From: JBBROS01 sp038229135
Lineage (GTDB): Bacteria > Pseudomonadota > Alphaproteobacteria > Acetobacterales > Acetobacteraceae
Assembly: GCA_038229135.1 (NCBI GenBank)
Contig: JBBROS010000007.1
Span: 1 to 64,000, forward strand
DNA: 64,000 nt
Reading direction: 5' to 3'
This document shows, piece after piece, positions 50,344 to 58,759 of the stretch. The position numbers and the translations under genes were made by a program. The notes under the pieces are model-generated. The model made no database searches and was not told the DNA's origin. It was given only the letters and a program-made list of their open reading frames with translations. The first letter of the stretch is position 1. The number at the start of each line of letters is the position of its first letter.

Positions 50344-51987
50344 ATGTCCGCCACCCGCCGTACGATCCTCGCCGGCACTGCCGCCATCGCCTCCGGGGCC
50401 GCCCTGCCCCGCTTCGCCGTCGCGCAGAGCAACCCCCTGGCCGACCAGCGCCCGGCCATCACCATCGCCGTCCAGAAGATCGCCAACTCCAACACCCTCG
50501 AGGGCCTCCGCGAGCAGTCCAACGTCGGCGAGCGCATCATGCTCATGGTCGGCGAGCGCCTCATCGACCTCGACTTCCGCGGCTCCCTCGGCCTCATCCC
50601 CGGTCTCGCCACCGCCTCGCGCCGCATCGACGACCGCACCCTCGAGCTCACCCTCCGCCCCGGCGTCCGCTTCCACAACGGCGACGAGCTCACCGCCGAG
50701 GACGTCGCCTTCAGCTTCGGCCCCGAGCGCATGTTCGGCGCCACCCGCCCCACCGTCGACGGCCGCACCCTGCCCAACCCCTATCGCGGCCTGGTCGGCA
50801 ACACGCGCGAGCTGCCGGCCGAGATCCCTCCCGTCGCCCGCCGCGTCTGGCCCGGCCTCGACCGCGTGGAGGTCACCGGCCCCCTCACCGTCAGGTTCGT
50901 CAACGCAACCCCCGACCTCACCATAGAGGCCCGCTTCGCCGCCAATGGCTGCGAGATCGTGAGCCGCCGCGCCTTCGAGGCCGCCCCCACCTGGCTCGAG
51001 GCCGCCCGCGCCCCCGTCGGCACCGGCGCCTACAAGGTCCGCGAGTTCCGCCCCGACGTCTCCCTCACCCTCGACGCGCACGACGCATATTGGGGCGGCC
51101 GCCCCCCCGTCCGCAGCATTCGCCTGCTCGAAGTGCCAGAGGTCAGCGCCCGCGTGAACGGCCTGCTGTCCGGCGAATACCAGTTCGCTTGCGACATTCC
51201 GCCCGACCAGATCGGCACCGTCGAGCGGAACCGCGCCTTCGAGGTGGTCGGCGGCACCATCCTCAACCACCGCCTGACGAGCTTCGACAAGACGAACCCC
51301 CTGCTGCGGGATCCCCGGATGCGCCTCGGCATGGCGCACGCCATCGACCGCCAGGCCATCATCGCCGGGCTGTGGGCCGGGCGGACGGAGGTGCCGGCCG
51401 GGCTGCAATGGCCGTTCTACGGCCAGATGTTCGTGAGCGACTGGCGCGTCCCCGAGTTCGACCTTGTCCGCGCCCGCGAGCTCGTGCGCGCCAGCGGCTA
51501 CAAGGGGGACCCTGTGCCCTACCGCCTGCTCAACAACTACTACACGAACCAGGTCGCCACCTCGCAGGTGCTGGTCGAGATGTGGCGCCAGGCCGGGGTC
51601 AACGTCGAGATCGAGATGAAGGAGAACTGGACCCAGATCCGGGACCGCAGCAAGCCCCGCGGCGTGCGCGACTGGTCGGCCGGCGCCGCTTTCCCCGACC
51701 CGGTCGGCACCCTCGTCGCCCAGTTCGGCCCGCAGGGCGCCGCGCAGCAGGCCGGCGAATACGCCAACGAGGAGCTGAGCCGCCTCAGCGTCGCGCTCGA
51801 GGGCAGCGCGGACCCCGCCGAGCGCCGCCGCATCTTCCAACGACTGCTCACCATCGCCGAACGCGAGGACCCGGCCTACACCGTGCTCCACCAGAACGCC
51901 GCCTTCACCGCCAAGCGGCGAGACATCCAGTGGCGCGCCGCCCCCAGCTTCGCGATGGACTTCCGCCCGGGCAACTTCGCGAGCTGA
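50344..51987 (+). CDS. ABC transporter substrate-binding protein, family 5 (Tat-type signal)
   Basis: 547 residues from ATG 50344. The signal has a twin-arginine motif (SATRRTILAGTAAIASGAAL, cleavage after FAVAQ). The mature protein has the family-5 peptide/nickel-binding pattern: LRPGVRFHNGDELTAEDVAF near residue 100-120 and PRMRLGMAHAIDRQAIIAGL. It would bind oligopeptides or a similar ligand. No permease or ATPase genes are adjacent, so it is an orphan component here. Confidence 0.92.
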   Translation: MSATRRTILAGTAAIASGAALPRFAVAQSNPLADQRPAITIAVQKIANSNTLEGLREQSNVGERIMLMVGERLIDLDFRGSLGLIPGLATASRRIDDRTLELTLRPGVRFHNGDELTAEDVAFSFGPERMFGATRPTVDGRTLPNPYRGLVGNTRELPAEIPPVARRVWPGLDRVEVTGPLTVRFVNATPDLTIEARFAANGCEIVSRRAFEAAPTWLEAARAPVGTGAYKVREFRPDVSLTLDAHDAYWGGRPPVRSIRLLEVPEVSARVNGLLSGEYQFACDIPPDQIGTVERNRAFEVVGGTILNHRLTSFDKTNPLLRDPRMRLGMAHAIDRQAIIAGLWAGRTEVPAGLQWPFYGQMFVSDWRVPEFDLVRARELVRASGYKGDPVPYRLLNNYYTNQVATSQVLVEMWRQAGVNVEIEMKENWTQIRDRSKPRGVRDWSAGAAFPDPVGTLVAQFGPQGAAQQAGEYANEELSRLSVALEGSADPAERRRIFQRLLTIAEREDPAYTVLHQNAAFTAKRRDIQWRAAPSFAMDFRPGNFAS

Positions 51988-51994
51988 CGGGCTG

Positions 51995-52027
51995 CTCCCT
52001 CCCTCCGGGAGAGGGCCGGGGTGAGGG
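51995..52027. repeat. Palindromic repeat (copy D), between convergent genes
   Basis: CTCCCTCCCTCCGGGAGAGG followed by GCCGGGGTGAGGG is a recognisable but imperfect member of the CCCTCTCCC/GGGAGAGGG family. It lies eight bases after one stop and 21 before the convergent one, where it could act as a bidirectional terminator. Confidence 0.65.
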
Positions 52028-52047
52028 ACCCGCCTGGCAGCGCGTCC

Positions 52048-53448
52048 CTAACCCCGCCGCATCCCGCCCGGATAAGTCCGCCCCCCGGCCTCGGCCACCT
52101 CCAACACCCACCCCGCCCCGAACAGGACCGCTCGCTCCGCCACGTCCGGCTCCGCCCCGGCGTCCCAAGCCTCCGCCAACACCCGCCCCTCGCACCCGGT
52201 GGCATCCACCCCCAGCGCATGCAGCAGCGTCGGGACCACGTCGGCAAGGTCGCACGGCGCCCGCACCACCGCCCCCGCCCGGAACGACCCGCCCTGCATC
52301 ACGAGCACCGTCGCCAGCTCCCGCCGATGGAGCCCGCCATGCATGCCGCCGCCCACGGGCACGTCGCCCGCGTCGTAGGGCGCCGTGCCGGGCACCCCGA
52401 GCGCATCCGGCCCCGCCTCGCCCGCGAACGTCACGACGAGGTCCGGCGACCGCGGATGGGCGGCGCCGAGAAGCGCGAGCGTGGGGGCGCCGGGCAACCA
52501 GGCCGGGTCCCGCACGAGCACCGGCCCGGCCCAGTCCTGCGCCGCCAGCCACGCCGCCACACGCGGCGCCATCGCGGCCTCCCGCAGCCAAAGCCCAGGC
52601 GCGCCGCCGCCGCCGGCGACGATCTCCACCTCCGGCCCCAGCGCCTCCCCCACCGCGAACCCGGCCGCGCGCAGCTCGGACGCCACGTCGATCCGGCGGG
52701 AGCCGGTCACGTGCCCATGGTCCGACAGCACCACGAGCCCGATCTCGGCCGCATCCGCCTGCACATCCCGCCACGCCGCCACCTCGGCCACCACGCCATC
52801 TGCCAGACGAAGCGCCGCCGCCGCCTCGGGCGAGCCCACGCCGTGCGCATGGAACGTGATGTCCGGCTCCGAGCACCACAGCACCGCCACGTCCGGCCGC
52901 GCCGGCAGCGCTACGTCCAACAACACGCGGAGCGCGAACCCGATCCGCGGTGCGTTCGGCACCGCCTTCCCCGGCGTGTCGCCCAGCGTCGCCCGCACCC
53001 GGGCCGCCACGGGCCGCGCCGCATCCTCCACGTTCCACCGAAACGCCCCGAGCCCGTCCGCCATCGGGTGCGCCAGCACCGCCGAACCCGCAGTCCCGCT
53101 CGAGACCACCGCGAGCGACCGGCCCGCTGCCGCCAGCCGCTCCCCAAGGCTCGGCGCCGTGAGCGGCGAGGCGCCTGGCCCGAGCACGGCAAGATGCGCC
53201 GCATCGTCCGTCCGCAGCCGCCGCGCGCTTGCGCCATCATACAAGGTGTTCGCCACCAGCCCGTGCCCGCCCGGACGGCAGCCGGTGAGCAAGGAGGACG
53301 TCGCCACCCGCGTCTCGCTCGGGAACACGCTGCGCGCATTTGCGAACGACGTCCCGCCCGCGGCCAGCGCCGACAGGGCCGGCATGGAGCCGGTGCTCAC
53401 CCGGTCCGGCCGCAGCCCATCCAGCACCACGAGAACGAATCGCGCCAT
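52048..53448 (-). CDS. Alkaline phosphatase superfamily / nucleotide pyrophosphatase-like protein
   Basis: 466 residues from ATG 53448. The N-terminal metal-site strand is MARFVLVVLDGLRPDRVSTG and the probable nucleophile Ser/Thr is in SVFPSETRVATSSLLTGCRP. Later metal ligands are in CSEPDITFHAHG and LVVLSDHGHVTG, and a final histidine in GGGMHGGLHRRE. This is the type I phosphodiesterase/phosphatase fold. No signal peptide is visible, so it is probably cytoplasmic. The substrate is unknown. Confidence 0.87.
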   Translation of the reverse strand: MARFVLVVLDGLRPDRVSTGSMPALSALAAGGTSFANARSVFPSETRVATSSLLTGCRPGGHGLVANTLYDGASARRLRTDDAAHLAVLGPGASPLTAPSLGERLAAAGRSLAVVSSGTAGSAVLAHPMADGLGAFRWNVEDAARPVAARVRATLGDTPGKAVPNAPRIGFALRVLLDVALPARPDVAVLWCSEPDITFHAHGVGSPEAAAALRLADGVVAEVAAWRDVQADAAEIGLVVLSDHGHVTGSRRIDVASELRAAGFAVGEALGPEVEIVAGGGGAPGLWLREAAMAPRVAAWLAAQDWAGPVLVRDPAWLPGAPTLALLGAAHPRSPDLVVTFAGEAGPDALGVPGTAPYDAGDVPVGGGMHGGLHRRELATVLVMQGGSFRAGAVVRAPCDLADVVPTLLHALGVDATGCEGRVLAEAWDAGAEPDVAERAVLFGAGWVLEVAEAGGRTYPGGMRRG

Positions 53449-53636
53449 GTCCTGCCCTTGCCCCTGCACCTACCGAGTCCAGCGGAGCATGGACCGGGTC
53501 GAAACGGCAAACTGTCACAAACGGGTCAGGCCGGTCTCCGCACACCGCACTACTCTATTGTCCGAATCACGCTGGTGACTGCTTCAACTCCGATTGCCTG
53601 ATCAATCCAGACCGGATTTCAAGCCTTTCCGTCTAG

Positions 53637-53966
53637 CAATCCAACTCTGGCCAGGGCCACGGACTGAACGGCAATGTCGCCGCCAAGTATCGCGGCGTTA
53701 CGCAAACCTTCCAGAACCGCACCGACAACAGCACCCTTCACGTCGGCGGCGGCCTCGACAACAACGCGCGTGCGATCGCCAACTTCTTCGACGACACCAT
53801 CATCACCCATGCCTCGTTCCCAACCGTGATGCACAATGGCGTGTTGACGCAGCTAAACCAGAACGGCAACCGCGAGGACAAGACGGCCGATGTCGTCCAT
53901 TCCGCCAATGACATCATGTTCGAGCGCATCTTGAAGAGCACTGATTTCAAGCATCCGGCCAGTTGA
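53637..53966 (+). pseudogene. Low-GC gene remnant (C-terminal fragment, no start codon)
   Basis: An open frame of 109 residues runs from just after TAG 53634-53636 to TGA 53964-53966, with no start codon near its beginning. It reads smoothly as protein (GHGLNGNVAAKYRGVTQTFQ at the start; SANDIMFERILKSTDFKHPAS at the end). Hand-counted G+C is about 57% against 70% or more in the neighbours. It therefore looks like the tail of a gene whose front part has been lost. I do not recognise the family. The region 53449-53636 holds no further coding signal that I can see. Confidence 0.5.
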
Positions 53967-54073
53967 GCGACGACCCCGCGGTGGGGCGATCTGTTAATCG
54001 TGAATTGACCATTGCCGACAGCCCAGTCATGTCATTCTCGTGGCCCGACGTGCTTTGGGCGAGGAGATGGCCC

Positions 54074-55594
54074 GTGCACTTCAACCCGGCCCCGTCCGCC
54101 ACCCCGCCCTTCACCCTCCGCACCGATCCGGCACGTGCCATCGCGCACGAATCCTGGGCCGGCGCGCGTCGCGAGGCCGTCGCTGCCCTCACCTGCGGCG
54201 GCGCCGCCTGCCTGGTCGGCGCCCCTGGCACGGGCAAGAGCCTCCTCCTGCAAGCCATCGCGGCCGGCGGCATCCCCGGTTCCCCGCTCCCGTTCCTCGC
54301 CAACACCGCCGCTGGCCGTGCTGCGGCCATGCTGGACTGGACCGGCCCGGGCGGTCTGATCCTCGACGAAGCCGACACGCTCGACGATGCAGCGCTGCAG
54401 CGGCTTGCCACCCACGCCCGCCCGCTGCTTATCGCCGGGCTGCCCGGCATGGAGCCGCGCCTGGCCGGCACCGGGGTCGAGATCATCCGCCTCGCTGCCC
54501 TGAGGCCCCTCGAGGTGGCCAGGGTGGTCGCCATGCGGCTGGACGCCACCGGACGCCCGCGAGACCTGTTCGACCCGGAGGCCGTGCTGGCTCTCGCGGC
54601 CCACTCGGGCGGGCTGATGCGCCTGGTTGTCACCCTCGCCGGCTCCGCCCTGTTCCTGGCCGAGCAGGAGCCGACCAGCGGCGACGCCCCGCTCCGCGTG
54701 ATGGCCAGGCACGTCGAGGAAGCTGTCGCCATGCGCGACGGCCTAACGCTCGCACCGGACCCACCGCCACCCGCGTTCCCGGCCGCTCCGCTGCTTACCG
54801 CACTGGACCCTGGGCTAGCGCCTGCTCCAGCACCAGGCCCAACACCAGGCCCAACACCGGGCCCAGCACCCGACCCGGCACCCCCAACACAGGCCCCGGC
54901 ACCGCTCCCAACACCGGACGAAGCGCCCAGCAACGACGACGGCCAACACCCAGCAACGCCCGCCCCGCGGCGCAGCCGGCGCCCCGAGGCCGTCGCCGCC
55001 TTCCTGGTGGCAGCGGCCGGGGCGATGGCCCTGGGTTGGACGATGGCAGGCTCTGTGCCGACGCAGACGGCAGCCCGCCAGACCCCCGTGCCATCGATCG
55101 CTGCACGCGAGCCTTCGCCTGTCGTCAGCCCGCCAGTGCCGCAGACGCTCGCCCAGCCACCGCCCGGGGACGCCATACCGTTGGAGGCCGCCCCTGTCCC
55201 CGCGCCCCCGCCCCCGCCACCCCCGACGAAGCAAGCGGTTCGGCCCCTCCCGCAAGCTTCGGCTCAAGAGGTCGCTGCCTATCACGGCGTGGTGGTCAAC
55301 GACACCCTCGGCACCACGGGCCGCCTCACGCTGGGCCTCCGTCCGGTCGAGCCGGAGGGCGCCATCCGGGTCCGCTTCCAGGCCTCCGCCGGGCTGCTTG
55401 GCACGGGCGAACTCGCGGGCACGATCAGCCAAGACGGCCGCCTCACCGTCTCCGGCCCGCTTGCCGTCGGAGCCAACACATTCTTTTGCAGGATCGAGGC
55501 CATCGTCACGCCGGACACTCTTTCCGGTGGCGCAACCTACTCCCGCCCCGGCAGCCCGGTGTCGACCGGCCGGTTCCGCCTGACGCGCGGCTGA
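54074..55594 (+). CDS. Membrane-anchored ExeA/GspA-like AAA ATPase
   Basis: 506 residues from GTG 54074, chosen because GAGGAG lies seven bases upstream; ATG 54029 and TTG 53963 are in frame but lack such a site. The ATPase region (residues ~1-220) has Walker A LVGAPGTGKSLLLQA and Walker B GGLILDEADTLDD. A Pro/Ala/Gly linker with 12-bp repeats (GPTPGPTPGPAPDPAP) leads to a membrane helix, AVAAFLVAAAGAMALGWTMA. After a second Pro-rich stretch comes a beta-rich domain of about 100 residues that I do not recognise. The layout resembles ExeA/GspA or DamX, but no secretion genes are nearby. Confidence 0.7.
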   Translation: MHFNPAPSATPPFTLRTDPARAIAHESWAGARREAVAALTCGGAACLVGAPGTGKSLLLQAIAAGGIPGSPLPFLANTAAGRAAAMLDWTGPGGLILDEADTLDDAALQRLATHARPLLIAGLPGMEPRLAGTGVEIIRLAALRPLEVARVVAMRLDATGRPRDLFDPEAVLALAAHSGGLMRLVVTLAGSALFLAEQEPTSGDAPLRVMARHVEEAVAMRDGLTLAPDPPPPAFPAAPLLTALDPGLAPAPAPGPTPGPTPGPAPDPAPPTQAPAPLPTPDEAPSNDDGQHPATPAPRRSRRPEAVAAFLVAAAGAMALGWTMAGSVPTQTAARQTPVPSIAAREPSPVVSPPVPQTLAQPPPGDAIPLEAAPVPAPPPPPPPTKQAVRPLPQASAQEVAAYHGVVVNDTLGTTGRLTLGLRPVEPEGAIRVRFQASAGLLGTGELAGTISQDGRLTVSGPLAVGANTFFCRIEAIVTPDTLSGGATYSRPGSPVSTGRFRLTRG

Positions 55595-55626
55595 CGTAGC
55601 CCGGCGGAGCAGTCCAAAGCGTCCCC

Positions 55627-58600
55627 CTACTCCGCCGGCTGCCGCACCCCGACCCGGGGCGCGGGAACATTCTCACGCGGCGTCAGCGCCGCAACTCCCT
55701 CGCGCGGGGTCAGCAGCCGCCCCAGCACCCGCGCCGCCCATCCGCTCAAATCGTCCATGACCGTATAAAGGCTCGGCACGAAAACGAGGCTGAGCGCGGT
55801 CGACACGATCAGCCCGCCGATCACCCCGATGGCCATGGGCGACCGGAACTCGCCGCCATCGCCCACCCCCAGCGCGCTCGGCACCATGCCCGCCACCATC
55901 GCGATGGTCGTCATCACGATCGGCCGCGCCCGCTTTCGCCCGGCGTCCAGGATCGCCTCCGCCCGCCCCATCCCGTCGGCGCGGCGCTCGATCGCGTAGT
56001 CCACCAGCATGATCGCGTTCTTCGTAACGATGCCCATCAGCATCAGGATCCCGATCACCACCGGCATGCTGATCGGCTCGCCCGTCAGCAGCAGCGCCAG
56101 GATCACGCCGCCCAGGCACAGCGGTAGGCTCAGCAGGATCGTGATGGGCTGGAACACGCTCCCGAACAGCAGCACGAGCACGCCCAGCACGATGGTGATG
56201 CCGGCACCCATGGCGAGCGCGAACCCGCTGAACACCTCGCCCATGATCTCTGCGTCGCCGCCCCGCTTGATGCGCACCCCGTCCGGCAGGGCCTTCGCCT
56301 CGGGCAGGGCGAACACCTGCTCGATGGCGGCACCCAGCGCGAGACCCTTGGCCAGGTCCGCCCCCAGCACCACGCGCCTGACCCGGTCGAACCGCTCGAT
56401 GCTCGCCGGCCCCTGCCCGAGCCCGAGCTCCGCCACGGCGAGCAAAGGCACGGGCAGGCCACCGGAGCCCACAACCGGCAGCGCCGCCATCTGGTCCAGG
56501 TCACCCCGCAGCGTTACCGCCGACTGCACCCGGATCGGGATCAGCCGCACCCCGTCCCGGAACTTGGCCAGGTTCGCCGACACGTCCCCGATGGTGGCCA
56601 CCCGCACCGCCTCGCTGATCGCCTCCGTGCTCACCCCGAACCGCGCCGCCTCGTCCACCCGCGGCACCACCCGGATCTCGGGCCGCTCGGCGCCGGCCGA
56701 CGGCGCCACGTTGCCGAAGCCGGGCAGCCGCCGCATCGCACTCTGCAACGAGGCCACGCCCCGGTTCAGCGCCACCTCGTCGTCGCCCACGATGGTCAGC
56801 GCCAGCTCCCGCTCGCCCCGGTCGTTGAGGTAGAAGCCCCGCACGTCCGGCACGTCCGACAGGCGCTGGGTCAGCTCCGATTCGACCTGCTTCTGCGTCC
56901 GCGCCCGCTCGCTCTTGTGCACGAGCGTCACCACCATCGACGCCCTGCGCACCTCGGGGCTCACCCCCGTCGGCGTCGTGCCGCCAACCACCAGCACGCG
57001 CCGCACCTCGGGCAGCGCCCGGAACGAGGCCGCGATCCGGTCCGTGGTGGCCCGGGTGTCCTCGAGCGTGGCTCCCGGCGGCAGCTCGAGGCTGAGCGTC
57101 ACCCGGCTCTCGTCGGCGGGCGGGATGAACCCGGTCGGCAGCAGCGTGGTGCTGTAGATCGAGAGCCCGAACGCCGCGAGCCCGATCAGCAGCGTGATGC
57201 CGCGGTGCCGCAGGGTCCACCGCAGCAGCCGCGTGTAGCCGCGCATCGTGGGCCCCTCGCGCTCCACGTGCCGCTGGGTCGGCTCCATCAGATAGGCCGC
57301 CATCAGCGGCGTGATCAGCCGCGCAACCAGCAAGGATGCCACCACGGCAGCCGCAACCGTCAGCCCGAACTGCTTGAAATACTGCCCGGCGATGCCCCCC
57401 ATGAAGCTCACCGGCGCGAACACGGCCACGATGGTGCAGGTGATCGCCATCACCGCGAGCCCGATCTCATCCGCCGCCTCGATCGCCGCCTCGTAAGGGC
57501 GTTTGCCCATGCGGATGTGCCGCACGATGTTTTCGATCTCGACGATGGCGTCGTCCACCAGGATGCCCGTGACGAGCGTGATGGCCAGCAGGCTCACGAA
57601 GTTCAGCGAGAAGCCCATCACCTCCATGAATGCGAAGGCCGGCAGCACCGACAGCGGCAGCGCCACCGCGGCCAGCATGGTCGCCCGCCAGTCCCGCAGG
57701 AAGATCAGCACCACGAGCGTCGCGAGCCCGGCGCCCTCGAGCAGGCTGTGCATGGCCGAGAGATAGCTCCCCCGCGTGGCCCGCACGCTGTCGTCGATCA
57801 GGTCGAAACTCGTCTCCGGATGCGCCTTGCGCAGCGTGTCGAGCCGGGCGTTCACGGCGTCGGCCACCGTCACGTCGCTGGCCCCCTTGGCGCGGAAGAT
57901 CTGCACGCACACCACGGGCGTCGTGCCATCGAGCCGGGCGAACTTCCGCGGCTCCTCGAAGCTGTCCTCCACCGTGGCCAGATCCGCCAGCCGCACGTCC
58001 CGTCCGCCGGGAAGCGCGATCCGCGTCTGCTCGAGCGCGGCCAGGGTACGCGCCGAGGCCAGCGTGCGCACCGCCTGCTCCTGGGCGCCCAGCTCACCCC
58101 GGCCGCCAGCCAGGTCCGCACTCGTGGCCCGCAGCTGCCGGTTCACGTCCGAGGCCGTGATGCCCAGGCTCGCGAGCCGGTCCGGCGACAGGCTCACACG
58201 GATCTCGCGCGTGACACCCCCCACCCGCGCCACCCGGCCTACGCCAGCCACCCCCTGCAGCTCCCGCAGCACCGTGTCGTCCACGAACCAGCTCAGCCCC
58301 TCCTGCGTCAGCGTCTGCGCCGTGATCGCGTAGGTCTGGATCGCCTGGCCCACCACGTCGATCCGCTCGATGATCGGCTCGTCGATGCCCCGCGGCAGGT
58401 CCGTCCGGATCTTGGCCACCGCATCCCGCACGTCGTTCAGCGCACGGTCGCTGCTCACCTCCAGGCGCAGCTCGATCACGGTCTGGCTGCTGCCATCTGT
58501 CACCGTGCTCGTCACGTGCTTCACGCCCGTCACGTTCGCGATCGCATCCTCGATCTTCTTCGTCACCTGGCTTTCGAGCTCGGCCGGCGCAGCGCCTGCC

Positions 58601-58758
58601 TGCGTCACCGTCACGGCCACGACGGGGATGTCCACGTTCGGCGCCCGTGTGATGGGCAGCATGCGGAAGCTGACGATGCCGAGCAGGGTCAGCACCGCGA
58701 ACAGCACGAGCGGCGCGATCGGGTTCCGGATGGCCGTGCCCGAGATGTTGAACGCCAT
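55627..58758 (-). CDS. Efflux RND transporter permease subunit
   Basis: 1043 residues from ATG 58758, with GGAGG eight bases upstream and one base between it and the adaptor stop. Twelve helices and two large periplasmic loops are present. The start MAFNISGTAIRNPIAPLVLF and motifs such as ITLVTGILVDDAIVEIENIV (charged helix-4 region) and MGIVTKNAIMLVDYAIERRA are typical of the AcrB/MdtB hydrophobic-efflux group. It would form an inner-membrane drug or metabolite pump with the adaptor encoded upstream. No TolC-type outer-membrane gene is in the window. Confidence 0.95.
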   Translation of the reverse strand: MAFNISGTAIRNPIAPLVLFAVLTLLGIVSFRMLPITRAPNVDIPVVAVTVTQAGAAPAELESQVTKKIEDAIANVTGVKHVTSTVTDGSSQTVIELRLEVSSDRALNDVRDAVAKIRTDLPRGIDEPIIERIDVVGQAIQTYAITAQTLTQEGLSWFVDDTVLRELQGVAGVGRVARVGGVTREIRVSLSPDRLASLGITASDVNRQLRATSADLAGGRGELGAQEQAVRTLASARTLAALEQTRIALPGGRDVRLADLATVEDSFEEPRKFARLDGTTPVVCVQIFRAKGASDVTVADAVNARLDTLRKAHPETSFDLIDDSVRATRGSYLSAMHSLLEGAGLATLVVLIFLRDWRATMLAAVALPLSVLPAFAFMEVMGFSLNFVSLLAITLVTGILVDDAIVEIENIVRHIRMGKRPYEAAIEAADEIGLAVMAITCTIVAVFAPVSFMGGIAGQYFKQFGLTVAAAVVASLLVARLITPLMAAYLMEPTQRHVEREGPTMRGYTRLLRWTLRHRGITLLIGLAAFGLSIYSTTLLPTGFIPPADESRVTLSLELPPGATLEDTRATTDRIAASFRALPEVRRVLVVGGTTPTGVSPEVRRASMVVTLVHKSERARTQKQVESELTQRLSDVPDVRGFYLNDRGERELALTIVGDDEVALNRGVASLQSAMRRLPGFGNVAPSAGAERPEIRVVPRVDEAARFGVSTEAISEAVRVATIGDVSANLAKFRDGVRLIPIRVQSAVTLRGDLDQMAALPVVGSGGLPVPLLAVAELGLGQGPASIERFDRVRRVVLGADLAKGLALGAAIEQVFALPEAKALPDGVRIKRGGDAEIMGEVFSGFALAMGAGITIVLGVLVLLFGSVFQPITILLSLPLCLGGVILALLLTGEPISMPVVIGILMLMGIVTKNAIMLVDYAIERRADGMGRAEAILDAGRKRARPIVMTTIAMVAGMVPSALGVGDGGEFRSPMAIGVIGGLIVSTALSLVFVPSLYTVMDDLSGWAARVLGRLLTPREGVAALTPRENVPAPRVGVRQPAE

Positions 58759-58759
58759 G

